Assembly (NCBI RefSeq): GCF_017868775.1 | Contig: NZ_CP053381.1 | Location: 2,666,001-2,730,000, forward strand | Direction of reading: 5' to 3' | DNA length: 64,000 nt | From: Billgrantia sulfidoxydans | GTDB lineage: Bacteria; Pseudomonadota; Gammaproteobacteria; Pseudomonadales; Halomonadaceae | Shown: positions 9,137 to 18,567 of the stretch, piece by piece | Position numbering within the stretch: the stretch's first letter is position 1 | How the letters are laid out: every line of letters starts with the position of its first letter | The notes under the pieces: model-generated | Databases searched by the model: none | Told to the model about the DNA's origin: nothing | The model's input: the letters and a program-made list of their open reading frames with translations, nothing else | Program-made: the position numbers and the translations under genes

Positions 9137-10273
9137 TCAGTAGCTGAAGAAGACCAGCGAGTCGCCACGCTGCTGCACCGGCCCCATGGAGTTCATCACC
9201 GCGATCAGCTTGTCGGCGTAGGCCGGGTCGGTGGCGTAGCCGCCCGCCTGGAGGGCGCGAGCGGCCTGCTCGGCGCTGCCGGCGGTGGTGACCGCTGCAT
9301 AGCGGGGGTTGTTGCCGATCAGCCGCGCATAGTCGGTGAAGGCCTGCTCGAAGGAGTCGTAGGCACGGAAGGTGTCGACCACTCGCGTGCGCCGCCCGTT
9401 GATGTATTCATGGGTGGTGACGTCAGTGGTACGCCCCTGCCAGTTGCGCCCCGCCTTGATGCCGAACAGGTTGTAGCTGTTGCCGCCATCGGCCGTGGCG
9501 ATCTCGTGGCGCCCCCAGCCGGTCTCCAGTGCCGCCTGAGCCAGGATCAGCTCGGCCGGCACCCCGGTCTGGCGGCTTGCCGCCTGGGCGGGTGCCGAGA
9601 GGCGCTGCATGAAGCGTTGCACATGCTCGCCCCCCTGACCGTCGCTCGGGGCTGAGCGGAGCGCCTCGCCGGCAGCCGTGCCGGCGCTTCCTGGCTCGCC
9701 GGCGGCGCGGCTCGGGGCCGGCAGCGTGGCATCAAGGGCCGACATGAAGCCCCCGCGCACCGCTTCGAGCTCCTCGAGGAAGGTTGCCGGCAGGCTGGCC
9801 GCACGCTCTTCTCGCGCCGCCCCCGTCGCCTTGCCCTCATCCTGCGGGGCTATTGCCTCTTCGCCTGCCGGTTGCAGGGCATCCTGAAGCACCCTGGGCG
9901 TGCCGCGCGGTATCCCGGCAATCAATTCGCCCAGTTCGCGGTCGGCCACGCCCGAGCGGGACGACGAGGCACCCAACTGGCCTTCAAGCTGGGCGACGAG
10001 ATGGTCGGCCAGGCCGATGCCGCGTCCGGCCATGGTCTGGGCCCACTGCTGGTCGAGCATCGACTGGTAGAACTCGCCCTGCTGGCTGTCGAGCAGGCCA
10101 CCGTCAGGAATGGTGTCGCGCATGCTCTTGAGCATCATCTGCAGGAACAGTGCCTCGAACTGCTGTGCGGCACCGCGCAGGCCTGCCGCGCTATCCTGAC
10201 GCGCGGTGTGCTTGAGCCGCTCGAGCCCCTGTACGTCGAGGGCGAACTGGCCGGTGGCGTCCTGAATGCTCAT
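9137..10273 (-). CDS. flgJ: Flagellar rod-assembly muramidase FlgJ
   Basis: FlgJ caps the growing rod and cuts peptidoglycan so the rod can pass the cell wall. The 378 residues have two domains. The N-terminal rod-binding domain (about 20-115) has the motif QFEALFLQMMLKSMR. The C-terminal glucosaminidase domain (about 225-370) has ILAQAALETGWG, NLFGIKAG and YARLIGNNPRY. The Ala/Glu-rich linker between them is long. It overlaps the flgI stop by one base. Confidence 0.96.
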   Translation of the reverse strand: MSIQDATGQFALDVQGLERLKHTARQDSAAGLRGAAQQFEALFLQMMLKSMRDTIPDGGLLDSQQGEFYQSMLDQQWAQTMAGRGIGLADHLVAQLEGQLGASSSRSGVADRELGELIAGIPRGTPRVLQDALQPAGEEAIAPQDEGKATGAAREERAASLPATFLEELEAVRGGFMSALDATLPAPSRAAGEPGSAGTAAGEALRSAPSDGQGGEHVQRFMQRLSAPAQAASRQTGVPAELILAQAALETGWGRHEIATADGGNSYNLFGIKAGRNWQGRTTDVTTHEYINGRRTRVVDTFRAYDSFEQAFTDYARLIGNNPRYAAVTTAGSAEQAARALQAGGYATDPAYADKLIAVMNSMGPVQQRGDSLVFFSY

Positions 10274-11412
10274 CAGAGGATCTCCAGCTCGGCACGCAGC
10301 GAACCGGATGCCTTGAGCGCCTCGAGAATGGCCATCAGGTCGGTGGGCGTGGCGCCGAGCGCGTTGAGCGCATTGACCACGTCGACCAGGTCGGCCCCTT
10401 CGACCACGCGCAGATAGGCATCCTGCTCCTGAACCTCGATCTCGGTATCGGGCACCACCACCGTTTCCCCTTCGCCGAAGGGCGCCGGCTGGCTGACCAT
10501 GAAGCGCGGATCGATCACGATCGAGAGATTGCCATGAGCCACCGCGGCACGATGCAGCTTGACCGCACTGTTCATGACCACCGAGCCGGTGCGGGCGTTG
10601 AACACCACCTTGGCCGCCGCCTCCGTGGGCGTGACCTGGATATTCTCCACCTGGGCCATGAAATTGACCCGAGAATTGGCATTCATCGGCCCGTCGAGGG
10701 CGATGACGCGGCCGTTCATTGCTGCCGCCACCGGCCGGCCGAATTCGTCGTTGATGGCGTTGACCACGCGCTGCACGGTGCCGAAATCGGACTCCTTCAA
10801 TTCCAGCTCGAGCAGCCCGCCATTGCTCCCGAGATCGAGCGGGACTTCACGCTCCACCATGGCGCCGCCGGCAATGCGCCCGCCAGCCAGCTGATTGACC
10901 TGAACCGAGGCGCCTCCCGCCGCCGCCCCAGCTCCACCAACCAGGAGGTTGCCCTGAGCGATGGCGTAGGTATCGCCGTCGGCGCCCTTCAGCGGGGTCA
11001 TCAGCAGCGTGCCGCCACGCAGGCTGCGCGCGTTTCCGATCGACGAGACGTTGACATCCAGCCGCTGCCCGGGACGCGAGAAAGGCGGCAAATCGGCCGT
11101 CACCATCACCGCGGCAACGTTGCGCAGCTGCATGTTGGTGCCGGGCGGCACCGTGATGCCGAGTTGCGACAGCATGTTGGTCAGGCTCTGCCCGGTGAAG
11201 GGGGCCTGCATGGTCTGGTCACCGGTCCCGTCGAGGCCGACCACCAAGCCATAGCCCACCAGCTGGTTGTCACGCACGCCAGCGAAACTGGCGATCTCCC
11301 GGATGCGCTCGGCCTGTACCGGCAGCGCCAGCAGGAGGAGCCATGCCAGAAGCAGGAGTTTCGCCGCCATCGGAGGAGAACGGTATGGCTTGGACATCGT
11401 GAGAGTTGTCAT
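10273..11412 (-). CDS. flgI: Flagellar P-ring protein FlgI
   Basis: FlgI forms the periplasmic P-ring bushing around the rod. The 379 residues carry an N-terminal signal peptide (hydrophobic LLLLAWLLLLALPVQA, cleavage before ERIREIA). The family motif RDNQLVGYGLVVGLDGTGDQ follows near residue 47. The C-terminus ends LMAILEALKASGSLRAELEI, typical of the family. A second Met at residue 6 is an alternative start. Confidence 0.97.
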   Translation of the reverse strand: MTTLTMSKPYRSPPMAAKLLLLAWLLLLALPVQAERIREIASFAGVRDNQLVGYGLVVGLDGTGDQTMQAPFTGQSLTNMLSQLGITVPPGTNMQLRNVAAVMVTADLPPFSRPGQRLDVNVSSIGNARSLRGGTLLMTPLKGADGDTYAIAQGNLLVGGAGAAAGGASVQVNQLAGGRIAGGAMVEREVPLDLGSNGGLLELELKESDFGTVQRVVNAINDEFGRPVAAAMNGRVIALDGPMNANSRVNFMAQVENIQVTPTEAAAKVVFNARTGSVVMNSAVKLHRAAVAHGNLSIVIDPRFMVSQPAPFGEGETVVVPDTEIEVQEQDAYLRVVEGADLVDVVNALNALGATPTDLMAILEALKASGSLRAELEIL

Positions 11413-11433
11413 GGTCGCCTCGCTCGCGGTCGC

Positions 11434-12129
11434 TCAGAAAGGCGAGATGTTGAGGAAGAAGCGCTGCATCCAGCCCATGTACTGCGCCTCGTTGATGTAG
11501 CCGTTGCCCACATATTCGATACGGGCGTCGGCCACGGCGGTCGAGGGCACGGTGTTCTGGCCGGTGATGGTGCGCGGATTGACCACCCCGGAGAAGCGAA
11601 TGAACTCGACCCCCTGGTTGATGGCGATCTGCTTCTCGCCGCGCACCCGCAGGTTGCCGTTGTGCATCACCTCGAGCACCGAGACGGTGATGGTGCCGGT
11701 GAAGCTGTTGTTGGCCTGGGAGCCGCCGCCGCCGGAGAAATCGCTCTCGCCGGAGAGGTCGAAGCCGTACTCGGCCAGGCGCTCCAGCGCATCGGGCAGC
11801 TCGGCCAGGTCAAGACCGGCCGAGCCGCTGCGATCCATGTTGGAGCGCGAGTTCTTGCTTGCGCTGACCTGCTCGTCGAGCACGATGGTCAGGATGTCGC
11901 CCACCATGCGCGGTCGGCGATCCTCGAACAGCGGCTGGACCCCGCGATGCGCCTGGTAGATGGAACCATTGGCCAAGCGCGGCGGCGGCTCGACGATATT
12001 GATCTGCTCCTGCTCGCCGACCACCGAGGCACGCGGCACCTGGGCACATCCGCCCAGGGCCAGCATGATGATGGCGATAACCGCCGTGATCACTCTACCC
12101 GCCATCGAACTAGTACCCGTACCTTTCAT
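11434..12129 (-). CDS. flgH: Flagellar L-ring lipoprotein FlgH
   Basis: FlgH forms the outer-membrane L-ring. The 231 residues begin with a lipoprotein signal whose lipobox is LGGC (Cys near residue 28). Conserved blocks include GSIYQ, RPRMVGDILTIVLDEQVSASK and the C-terminal GYINEAQYMGWMQRFFLN. It lies between flgG and flgI in the usual order. Confidence 0.97.
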   Translation of the reverse strand: MKGTGTSSMAGRVITAVIAIIMLALGGCAQVPRASVVGEQEQINIVEPPPRLANGSIYQAHRGVQPLFEDRRPRMVGDILTIVLDEQVSASKNSRSNMDRSGSAGLDLAELPDALERLAEYGFDLSGESDFSGGGGSQANNSFTGTITVSVLEVMHNGNLRVRGEKQIAINQGVEFIRFSGVVNPRTITGQNTVPSTAVADARIEYVGNGYINEAQYMGWMQRFFLNISPF

Positions 12130-12183
12130 TCTTGCTCGCTTCCGGCCGAACGCTTCAGCCCAGGATGTGCCGTTGATCGTCGA

Positions 12184-12966
12184 TCAGAGCTGGCTCAGGC
12201 GGGCCAGCATCTCGTCGCTGGTCTGCACGGCACGGCTGTTGATCTCGTAGGCCCGCTGGGTCTGGATCATGCTGACCATCTCCTCCACCACATTGACGTT
12301 GGAGGTCTCCACGTAGCCTTGGAACAGCCTGCCGGCACCGTTCATCCCCGGCATGGCCTCGTTGCGCGGGCCCGACGAAGTGGTTTCGCGATAAAGGTTG
12401 CCGCCGATGCTCTCGAGCCCCGTCGCATTGACGAACGTCGAAATGGTGATCTGGCCCACCTCCAGCGCCTGGTTCACGCCCGGCTGGGTCACCGAGACGA
12501 TGCCGTCCTCGCCGATGGAGATCGACAGGGCGTTGTCGGGAATGATGATGGCCGGCTCGAGCGGATAGCCGTTGGCGTTGACCATCTGTCCGTTCTCGTT
12601 GAGCTGGAAGCTGCCGTCGCGGGTATAGGCCGTGGAGCCATCCGGCATCAGCACCTGGAAGAAACCGTTGCCGTTGATCGCCAGGTCACGCGAATTTTCG
12701 GTCTGCTCGAGCCCGCCCTGGCTGTGCAGGCGCTCGGTGGCCACCGGACGCACACCGGTACCGACCTGCATTCCCGAAGGCAGGCGGTTCTGTACGTCGT
12801 TTTGTGCACCGGGCTGGCGCAGGTTCTGGTAGAGCAGGTCCTCGAACACCGCCCGCGAGCGCTTGAAGCCGTTGGTGCTGACGTTGGCCAGGTTGTTGGA
12901 GATGACGTCCAGCTTGACCTGCTGGGATTCCAGGCCGGTCTTGGCCGTCCACAGTGACTTGATCAT
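12184..12966 (-). CDS. flgG: Distal rod protein FlgG
   Basis: FlgG builds the distal rod. The 260-residue length is typical. The N-terminal rod/hook motif [20 protein letters not shown] is at about residues 20-39, followed by the FlgG-specific [12 protein letters not shown] segment. The C-terminal rod motif is [18 protein letters not shown]. It lies between flgF and flgH. Confidence 0.97.
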   Translation of the reverse strand: MIKSLWTAKTGLESQQVKLDVISNNLANVSTNGFKRSRAVFEDLLYQNLRQPGAQNDVQNRLPSGMQVGTGVRPVATERLHSQGGLEQTENSRDLAINGNGFFQVLMPDGSTAYTRDGSFQLNENGQMVNANGYPLEPAIIIPDNALSISIGEDGIVSVTQPGVNQALEVGQITISTFVNATGLESIGGNLYRETTSSGPRNEAMPGMNGAGRLFQGYVETSNVNVVEEMVSMIQTQRAYEINSRAVQTSDEMLARLSQL

Positions 12967-13012
12967 GAGACTTTTCCTTTACCCTGCGCGCCGTCGGCTC
13001 GTGAGCGAGCCA

Positions 13013-13768
13013 TCAGCCTTGTATAGAGAGCAGATTGTTGGCCCGCTGGGCATTCTCGTCAGCGGTCTTGATCGCCTTCATCTGCATTTCGTAGCGCTTG
13101 GCCACGTCGATCATGGCGACCATCGCCTCCACGGCGCTGACGTTGCTGCCTTCCAGCGCACCACTGGCAAGCCGCGCTTCCTCGTCGGCCTCCAGCGCGG
13201 CGACCTCGCCCTCCGCATTCGGCGGCACGCGGAACAGGCCATCATCGCCGCGCTGCAGGCTCTGCTGCGGCGTGACCAGCTTCAACCGACCTACGTCGAC
13301 CAGTGCCTCGGGGCCTTCTCCCTCACCGATGGCGCTGAGGGTCCCGTCGGCACCGATGGTGACGCTCGAGCCCAACGGCACGATGAGGGGACCGCCCTCG
13401 CCGATCACCGGCCGCCCCACCACGGTGACCAGACCGTTGCCATCCACTTGCAAGTCGCCGCGGCGGGTATAGGCTTCGCTGCCGTCGTCGGCCTGCACGG
13501 CGAGCCAGGCATCACCTTCCAGCGCCACATCCAGCTCGCGCCCCGTTTGGGTGATCGGCCCCTGGCTGAAATCGCTGCCCGGCGTGGTCGCCGCGACCGA
13601 TACGCGGGTCGGCAACACGCCGTCGCCCTGAACCGGCACGGCACGCATGGCATGCAGTTGGGCGCGGAAGCCGCTGGTCGAGACGTTGGACAGGTTGTGG
13701 CTGACCACCGCCTGCTGATCCATGCTCTGCTTGGCCCCGCTCATGGCGGTATAGAGGATACGGTCCAC
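13013..13768 (-). CDS. flgF: Proximal rod protein FlgF
   Basis: FlgF is a proximal rod subunit. The 251 residues start MDRILYTAMSGAKQSMDQQ, a FlgF signature, followed by the rod motif NLSNVSTSGFRAQ. The C-terminus has VEAMVAMIDVAKRYEMQMKAI, again FlgF-type. It lies between flgE and flgG. Confidence 0.96.
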   Translation of the reverse strand: MDRILYTAMSGAKQSMDQQAVVSHNLSNVSTSGFRAQLHAMRAVPVQGDGVLPTRVSVAATTPGSDFSQGPITQTGRELDVALEGDAWLAVQADDGSEAYTRRGDLQVDGNGLVTVVGRPVIGEGGPLIVPLGSSVTIGADGTLSAIGEGEGPEALVDVGRLKLVTPQQSLQRGDDGLFRVPPNAEGEVAALEADEEARLASGALEGSNVSAVEAMVAMIDVAKRYEMQMKAIKTADENAQRANNLLSIQG

Positions 13769-13799
13769 GATTTCGCTCCCTTGACGCTCGAATCAGCGC

Positions 13800-15065
13800 T
13801 TAGCGCAGGTTGATCGCAGTCTGCAGGAGCTCGTCCTGGGTCTTGATCGTCTGCGAGTTGGCCTGGTAGGCCCGCTGCGCCACGATCATGCTGACCAGTT
13901 CACGCGCCATGTCGACGTTGGACGTCTCGACCGCCCCGGAAACGATGCTGCCCAGCAGGCCGCTACCCGGCGCGCCGACCAGTTCCTGGCCCGATTCGTT
14001 GGAAGCGCGCCAGACGTTGTCGCCGGCGGGCGTCAAGCCTTCGGGGTTACGGAAGCTGACCAGGGCGACCTGACCGGCGGGGCGCGACTGCTCGTTGGAG
14101 TAGTTGCGCATGATGGTGCCGTCTTCATTGATGGTGATACCCACCAGGGTGCCCGAGGTGTAGCCATTCTGGGTCAGGCTGCTGACGGTAGAGGTGTTGC
14201 CGAACTGGGTGGTGCCGGCCAGGTTGAGGTCGAAGGTGAGATCCTCCGGCTCGCCGCCAAGGTAGTCGTTGGCGGCGAACGAGACACCCGCGATGGCGCC
14301 ATTGGCATTGACGCTTCCCGCACCATTGATCAGCTTGCCGTTATTGTCGAACTGGACGGAAAATTCCGTCACGTTGCCGGCACCATCGTCCAACGTGGTA
14401 CCGTCGAGCGTCATTCTCGCCGTCCAGTCGTTGGCCGCGGTCTTCTCGTAGTAGACAGTGATGTTACGCGGGTTGCCGAGCGAGTCGTAAACGGTGAAGT
14501 TATTGGAGTAGTGGTAGTCGATCATGGCCGGGTTGCCCGTCGAATCAACCGCTTCCACCGTACTAAGGTCGTCGCCGATCACCTTGCGCGCATCCAGGTT
14601 GAGCGTGGTACCGACGCGCGTGGTGGCGCTGGCATCCAGCTCTTCGGCAGAAACGTTCAGCGGCTGCGGCTGGCCGCCCACCTGTACCTGGCCGGCGGCG
14701 TTGAGGCCATAGCCCATGATCTGGAAGCCCTGAGCATTGATCAGGTTTCCGTCTGAGGTCATGGAGAGCTGACCGTTGCGCGAATAGACCACCTCGCCGC
14801 TGGTATCCATGTAGCGGAAGAAGCCTTCGCCGGCTACCGCCAGGTCCAGGTTGCGGTTGGTCGATTCGACGTTACCCTCGCTGAAGTTCTGCAGCACGGC
14901 CGACACCCGCGTTCCCAGGCCGACCTTGGAGTTGGCGAACACGTCGGAGAACTGGACGTTGGAGCCCTTGAACCCCACGGTCTGGGAGTTGGCAATGTTG
15001 TTGCCGATGGTGCCCAGCTTCTGCGACTGGGAATTCAGGCCGCTCAATGCTTGTGAAAAACTCAT
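13800..15065 (-). CDS. flgE: Flagellar hook protein FlgE
   Basis: FlgE polymerises into the hook. The 421 residues begin MSFSQALSGLNSQSQ with the rod/hook motif GNNIANSQTVGFKGS. The D1/D2 insertion is Asn/Thr-rich, and the C-terminal helix has VSMIVAQRAYQANSQTIKTQDELLQ. The length and the place downstream of flgD fit FlgE. Confidence 0.97.
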   Translation of the reverse strand: MSFSQALSGLNSQSQKLGTIGNNIANSQTVGFKGSNVQFSDVFANSKVGLGTRVSAVLQNFSEGNVESTNRNLDLAVAGEGFFRYMDTSGEVVYSRNGQLSMTSDGNLINAQGFQIMGYGLNAAGQVQVGGQPQPLNVSAEELDASATTRVGTTLNLDARKVIGDDLSTVEAVDSTGNPAMIDYHYSNNFTVYDSLGNPRNITVYYEKTAANDWTARMTLDGTTLDDGAGNVTEFSVQFDNNGKLINGAGSVNANGAIAGVSFAANDYLGGEPEDLTFDLNLAGTTQFGNTSTVSSLTQNGYTSGTLVGITINEDGTIMRNYSNEQSRPAGQVALVSFRNPEGLTPAGDNVWRASNESGQELVGAPGSGLLGSIVSGAVETSNVDMARELVSMIVAQRAYQANSQTIKTQDELLQTAINLR

Positions 15066-15133
15066 TGCTTCGTTCCTCTGCCTACCGGCGAAAAATGCCG
15101 CTATGCGCGGTTCTCGTATTCAGTGAATGTGGG

Positions 15134-15826
15134 TCAAAGAATCTGCTTGACCTGGTCGAGGCCGACCTGGCCATAGACGGCGCCCAGGTCCAGCTTCACG
15201 CCACCGTTCTTGTCGGGAGGCGTCACCCCACCGACCACGGCATAGTTGAGCGTGGTGCCGTCTACCGTCATGTCGCCGCTGGTGGCCTCGATACGAACGC
15301 GATAGGAGCCCGGAGCCGCCACCTCGCCCTCGCTGGTACGGCCATCCCAGGTGAACGACTCCACTCCCTCCTTGGCCGAGCCGATGTCGTAGCGATTGAT
15401 CACCTGGCCGCTGGCATTGGTGATCACGACACGGACGTTATCGGCCGACTGGGGCAGCTCGATGCCGAACGGCGTGGTATGCGGCTCGCCCTCTTCGCCA
15501 TGCTCGAGCAGCACGCGATCGCCCGGCACCAGCACGCCCTTGCCGATCAGGCCGGTGGCCTGCAGGGTCTGGCCGGCGTTCATCTGGTCGGTGATGCCCG
15601 AGAGCGTCTCGTTGAGATCCTCGATGCCGCTGACGGTGTTGATCTGCGCCAGCTGACTGGTCATCTCGTGGTTGTCCATCGGCTTGAGCGGATCCTGGTG
15701 CTGCATCTGGGCAATCAGCAGGGTCATGAAATTGTTGCGCAGGTCGGCAGACTGGCTGGCATCGCGGGCGGCCGGGCCGCCCTGGTTCATGCGCGTGACG
15801 ACATTGGCATCAATGGTGTTCGACAT
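15134..15826 (-). CDS. flgD: Flagellar hook cap protein FlgD
   Basis: FlgD is the scaffold on which hook subunits assemble. The 230 residues contain the N-terminal motif NNFMTLLIAQMQHQDPLKPM (about residues 29-48) and TSQLAQINTVSGI. A Tudor/FNIII-like C-terminal region follows (GESFTWDGRTSEG-like). It sits between flgC and flgE, starting 6 bases after flgC ends. Confidence 0.97.
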   Translation of the reverse strand: MSNTIDANVVTRMNQGGPAARDASQSADLRNNFMTLLIAQMQHQDPLKPMDNHEMTSQLAQINTVSGIEDLNETLSGITDQMNAGQTLQATGLIGKGVLVPGDRVLLEHGEEGEPHTTPFGIELPQSADNVRVVITNASGQVINRYDIGSAKEGVESFTWDGRTSEGEVAAPGSYRVRIEATSGDMTVDGTTLNYAVVGGVTPPDKNGGVKLDLGAVYGQVGLDQVKQIL

Positions 15827-15831
15827 GGCGA

Positions 15832-16239
15832 TCAGCCCTCGCCCAGCGTGAGTGTCTTGAGCATCATCTGCTTGCTGGTGTTCATGACCTCGACGTTGGC
15901 CTGATAGGAGCGCGACGCTGAGATCATGTTGACCATTTCGTGCACCGGCTCGACGTTGGGCATCGACACGTAGCCCTCCTCATTGGCCAGCGGGTGCTCG
16001 GGGCGGTATTCCAGGCGCAGCGGCGCGGGGTCCTCGACGATGTCACGCACCCCGACGCCACCGATGCCCCGCCCGCCCTGCAGACGTGACTCGAACATGA
16101 CCTGCTTGGCACGGTAGGCCTCGCCGTCCGGCCCGGCCACGCTGTCGGCGTTGGCCAGGTTGCTGGCGGTGACGTTCATGCGCTGCGACTGGGCGCTCAT
16201 GGCCGAGCCGGCGATATCGAACACGGAAAACATCGACAT
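15832..16239 (-). CDS. flgC: Proximal rod protein FlgC
   Basis: FlgC is a 135-residue proximal rod subunit. The N-terminal motif [12 protein letters not shown] and the internal [28 protein letters not shown] C-terminal rod motif are both present. Length and order (flgB-flgC-flgD) match the family. Confidence 0.97.
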   Translation of the reverse strand: MSMFSVFDIAGSAMSAQSQRMNVTASNLANADSVAGPDGEAYRAKQVMFESRLQGGRGIGGVGVRDIVEDPAPLRLEYRPEHPLANEEGYVSMPNVEPVHEMVNMISASRSYQANVEVMNTSKQMMLKTLTLGEG

Positions 16240-16273
16240 GGTAATATCTCACTCCTCTGTCAGTTCCGGCCTG

Positions 16274-16687
16274 TCATTCCGGCTGCATGGCGTTCTTCAG
16301 CCCCTGGATGCGGCTGTTCATGAAGGTCAGCGCCGCCTGGTAGCGCACCGCATTGTCGGCGAACTGGGTACGCTCGCGGTCCATGTCCACGGTATTGCCA
16401 TCCAGGCTCGGCTGGTCCGGAATGCGATAGAGCAGCTCATGCCGGGGCATCGCCATGGCCTGCCCCGCCAGGTGCCGCTCGGAAGTGCGCGCCAGCGATA
16501 ACCCGCCGCCTGACGACCGCCCGTGCTCGACCGCCCTCTTCAGCTCGCTGGCGAAGTCGATGTCGCGCGCCTTGTAGTTGGGCGTATCGGCGTTGGCGAT
16601 ATTGCTCGCCAGCACCTGGTGGCGCTGCTGGCGCAGGCCCAGCGCCTGCTGGTGGTAATTAAAGGCGGCCTCGAGCTGGTCGATCAT
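16274..16687 (-). CDS. flgB: Proximal rod protein FlgB
   Basis: FlgB is the first rod subunit of the leftward operon. The ATG at 16687 (MIDQLEAAFNYHQQ) has a GGGAG Shine-Dalgarno and gives 137 residues; a Met six codons upstream does not. The motif LASNIANADTPNYKARDIDF is at about residues 27-46. It diverges from flgA across 180 bases that must hold its promoter; a TTGACA hexamer is present there but its spacing to TATTCT is short (15). Confidence 0.96.
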   Translation of the reverse strand: MIDQLEAAFNYHQQALGLRQQRHQVLASNIANADTPNYKARDIDFASELKRAVEHGRSSGGGLSLARTSERHLAGQAMAMPRHELLYRIPDQPSLDGNTVDMDRERTQFADNAVRYQAALTFMNSRIQGLKNAMQPE

Positions 16688-16867
16688 GCCGGCACTCCCG
16701 TGCAAACCCAGTGGATGACATGCGGAACTTCTTGAGGTTGAAGAATAGCGATGCCGTTGTCATGTCAATGGCAGGAACAGGCCGGTTTTCCTCGTTCATT
16801 TCCGCTGTTTCAGTCCGTCGCCTGTCGCTAGAATCTGGCCATCACCCCTGCTGGACGACCTTGCCCG

Positions 16868-17557
16868 ATGCGTCTGATCCGCCTCGCCCTGCTGCTGCCG
16901 CTGACGCTGGCCCTCCTGCCGCTGCCTGCGGCGGCCACGGCTGACGACACCGAACTGCTGCAAGCCGTGCATGCGTTCCTGCACGAGCAGGCAAGCACCC
17001 TAGGCGACGAACTGATCATCGAGCTGCGTCTGCCATCAGCGAGGCTGCCGGCCTGCGAATCCCCCGAGCCCTTTCTTGCCCGTCCGGGCGACGTTCCCCT
17101 CGGGCGCGTTTCCGTAGGCGTACGCTGTGGCAGTGACGGCCGGCAGGTGCGCTACCTGCAGGCCGACATCGGCGCGCTGGGGGAGTATCCGGTTCTCACC
17201 GCTCCGCTGGCGGCAGGCGAGACCGTCCGTCGCGAACACTTGGCCATGCAGTCAGGCAACCTCGCCGAGCTGCCGAACCGAACCTTGCTCGATATTGACG
17301 AGATCGTCGGCCAGGTGGCGACCCGCCCGCTCAGCCCGGAGCAGCCCCTGCAGGCTCATCAGTTCCGCAGCCTGCCGCTGGTGGAGAGAAACCAGCGCGT
17401 CGTGGTCGAGGCCAGGGGCGCGGCGTTTCGCATCACCCGCGAGGGTCAGGCACTGGAGCCGGGAGCCATGGGCGACCGGGTCAGGGTTCGCTTCGACAGC
17501 CGTGAAGTCGTGACCGCCGAGGTGGTCGGCGAGGGCACCCTTGTCGTAGACTTCTGA
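16868..17557 (+). CDS. flgA: P-ring assembly chaperone FlgA
   Basis: FlgA is a periplasmic chaperone for FlgI assembly. The 229 residues start with a signal peptide (LALLLPLTLALLPLPAAA, cleavage near residue 24). The C-terminal SAF/FlgA domain has VLTAPLAAGETV, RPLSPEQPL and DRVRVRF. It is transcribed divergently from flgB and precedes flgM. Confidence 0.94.
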   Translation: MRLIRLALLLPLTLALLPLPAAATADDTELLQAVHAFLHEQASTLGDELIIELRLPSARLPACESPEPFLARPGDVPLGRVSVGVRCGSDGRQVRYLQADIGALGEYPVLTAPLAAGETVRREHLAMQSGNLAELPNRTLLDIDEIVGQVATRPLSPEQPLQAHQFRSLPLVERNQRVVVEARGAAFRITREGQALEPGAMGDRVRVRFDSREVVTAEVVGEGTLVVDF

Positions 17558-17633
17558 TATTGCCACGCTGGCGAGCCATACCGGACGAGGCAGGAGCAAC
17601 GCCGCCTCGAAAACCTGCATCGAAGATCGGGCC

Positions 17634-17660
17634 TAAAGTTAATCCGCGCGCCGCCGATAA
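17634..17660 (+). promoter_or_regulatory. FliA (sigma-28) promoter for flgMN
   Basis: TAAAGTTA, an 11-base spacer and GCCGATAA match the sigma-28 consensus at 15 of 16 positions. It lies 33 bases before the flgM GTG. It allows FliA to drive its own anti-sigma factor, the usual feedback loop. Confidence 0.92.
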
Positions 17661-17693
17661 CAGCTGAAAGCATCCGGTCATGAGGCCAATATC

Positions 17694-17975
17694 GTGAAGA
17701 TCAACAGCCAGAACCCCCTGACTCGCCCGACGCAGACGACGCCGCGCGAGGAGACGCAGCCGGTCAAGGGCGCCACCTCGGCCAAGCAGCAGGAACCCGG
17801 TCCGTCGGCCGCCACCCACCTCAGCCAGAAGGCCGCCGACACCTCGCGCGACGTCGACATGGCGCGGGTCGAGGAGATTCGCGAAGCCATTCGCGAGGGG
17901 CGACTGGAAGTCCGTGCCGAGCGCATTGCCGATGCCCTGATCGAATCCCTGGCAGCGGAGCGCCGCGGGGAATGA
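17694..17975 (+). CDS. flgM: Anti-sigma-28 factor FlgM
   Basis: FlgM binds and inhibits FliA until it is exported through the finished hook. The start is GTG, giving 93 residues. The N-terminal half is disordered and polar. The C-terminal FlgM domain (about 50-88) has the pattern VDMARVEEIREAIREGRL...RIADALIES. The gene overlaps flgN by 4 bases. Confidence 0.95.
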   Translation: MKINSQNPLTRPTQTTPREETQPVKGATSAKQQEPGPSAATHLSQKAADTSRDVDMARVEEIREAIREGRLEVRAERIADALIESLAAERRGE

Positions 17976-18421
17976 GCCTGGCGAAGCTTCTTCAAGAGCA
18001 GCAGCAGCGCCTGAATGGCGTGATCGACCTGCTCCGGCACGAGCGCACCGTGCTGGCCGGTGCGCACATCGATGGCCATCTGCTCGGCGAGATCGCCGGG
18101 CGCAAGCAGGCGCTGCTGACCAAGCTGGAAACCAGCGAGACGCTGCGCCAGGGCGTGCAGCAGCGCCTGGGCTATGCCAGCGGAGCGCAAGGTGCGCGAC
18201 AGGCAGCAGCCGACGCCGGCTGTGAGCACGCCTGGCTCCATACCCTGGAGCTGACCCGCGAGGCCCAGCGCCTCAATGCACTCAACGGCAAGCTGGTGGA
18301 GCTGCGCATGGAGCAGAACACCCGCCTGCTGGCGTTCATCCACCAAGCCGCCGAGAAGACCGTCTATCGCGCCAGCGGGCGCGTTGCCGCCCAATCGGGA
18401 CGCATCAACGCCTCGGTCTAG
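17972..18421 (+). CDS. flgN: Flagellar export chaperone FlgN
   Basis: FlgN is the cytoplasmic chaperone for FlgK and FlgL. The 149-residue helical protein has a heptad-like pattern (LLQEQQQRLNGVIDLLRHERTVL at the start) and overlaps flgM by ATGA. Sequence conservation in this family is low, so the call leans on size, helical content and the flgA-flgM-flgN order. Confidence 0.88.
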   Translation: MSLAKLLQEQQQRLNGVIDLLRHERTVLAGAHIDGHLLGEIAGRKQALLTKLETSETLRQGVQQRLGYASGAQGARQAAADAGCEHAWLHTLELTREAQRLNALNGKLVELRMEQNTRLLAFIHQAAEKTVYRASGRVAAQSGRINASV

Positions 18422-18471
18422 GCACGGATTCGCCAGCCGCTTCCTCCCCTCGACTCGACAGTCGTCACAAG

Positions 18472-18515
18472 ACCTCCTGCCACGACGCCTGACACCTCCT
18501 GCCACGACGCCTGAC
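18472..18515. repeat. 22-bp tandem duplication after flgN
   Basis: Two identical 22-bp units (ACCTCCTGCC...GCCTGAC) lie head to tail in the gap between flgN and the convergent cyclase gene. No coding or terminator role is visible. Confidence 0.8.
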
Positions 18516-18567
18516 TCTGACGGCCCTCTGCGCTACACGCCCCACCGCTGCGGACGTGCCCGTGCCG

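Noticed and set aside
10534..12957. 807-residue open frame on the plus strand opposite flgI/flgH/flgG
   Set aside because: It is an antisense shadow of three well-supported GC-rich flagellar genes; the protein is His/Arg/Gly-rich with no domain or Shine-Dalgarno support.
18472..18515. Insertion-sequence footprint at the 22-bp duplication
   Set aside because: Units are directly adjacent with no inverted ends or inserted DNA; a simple tandem duplication is enough.
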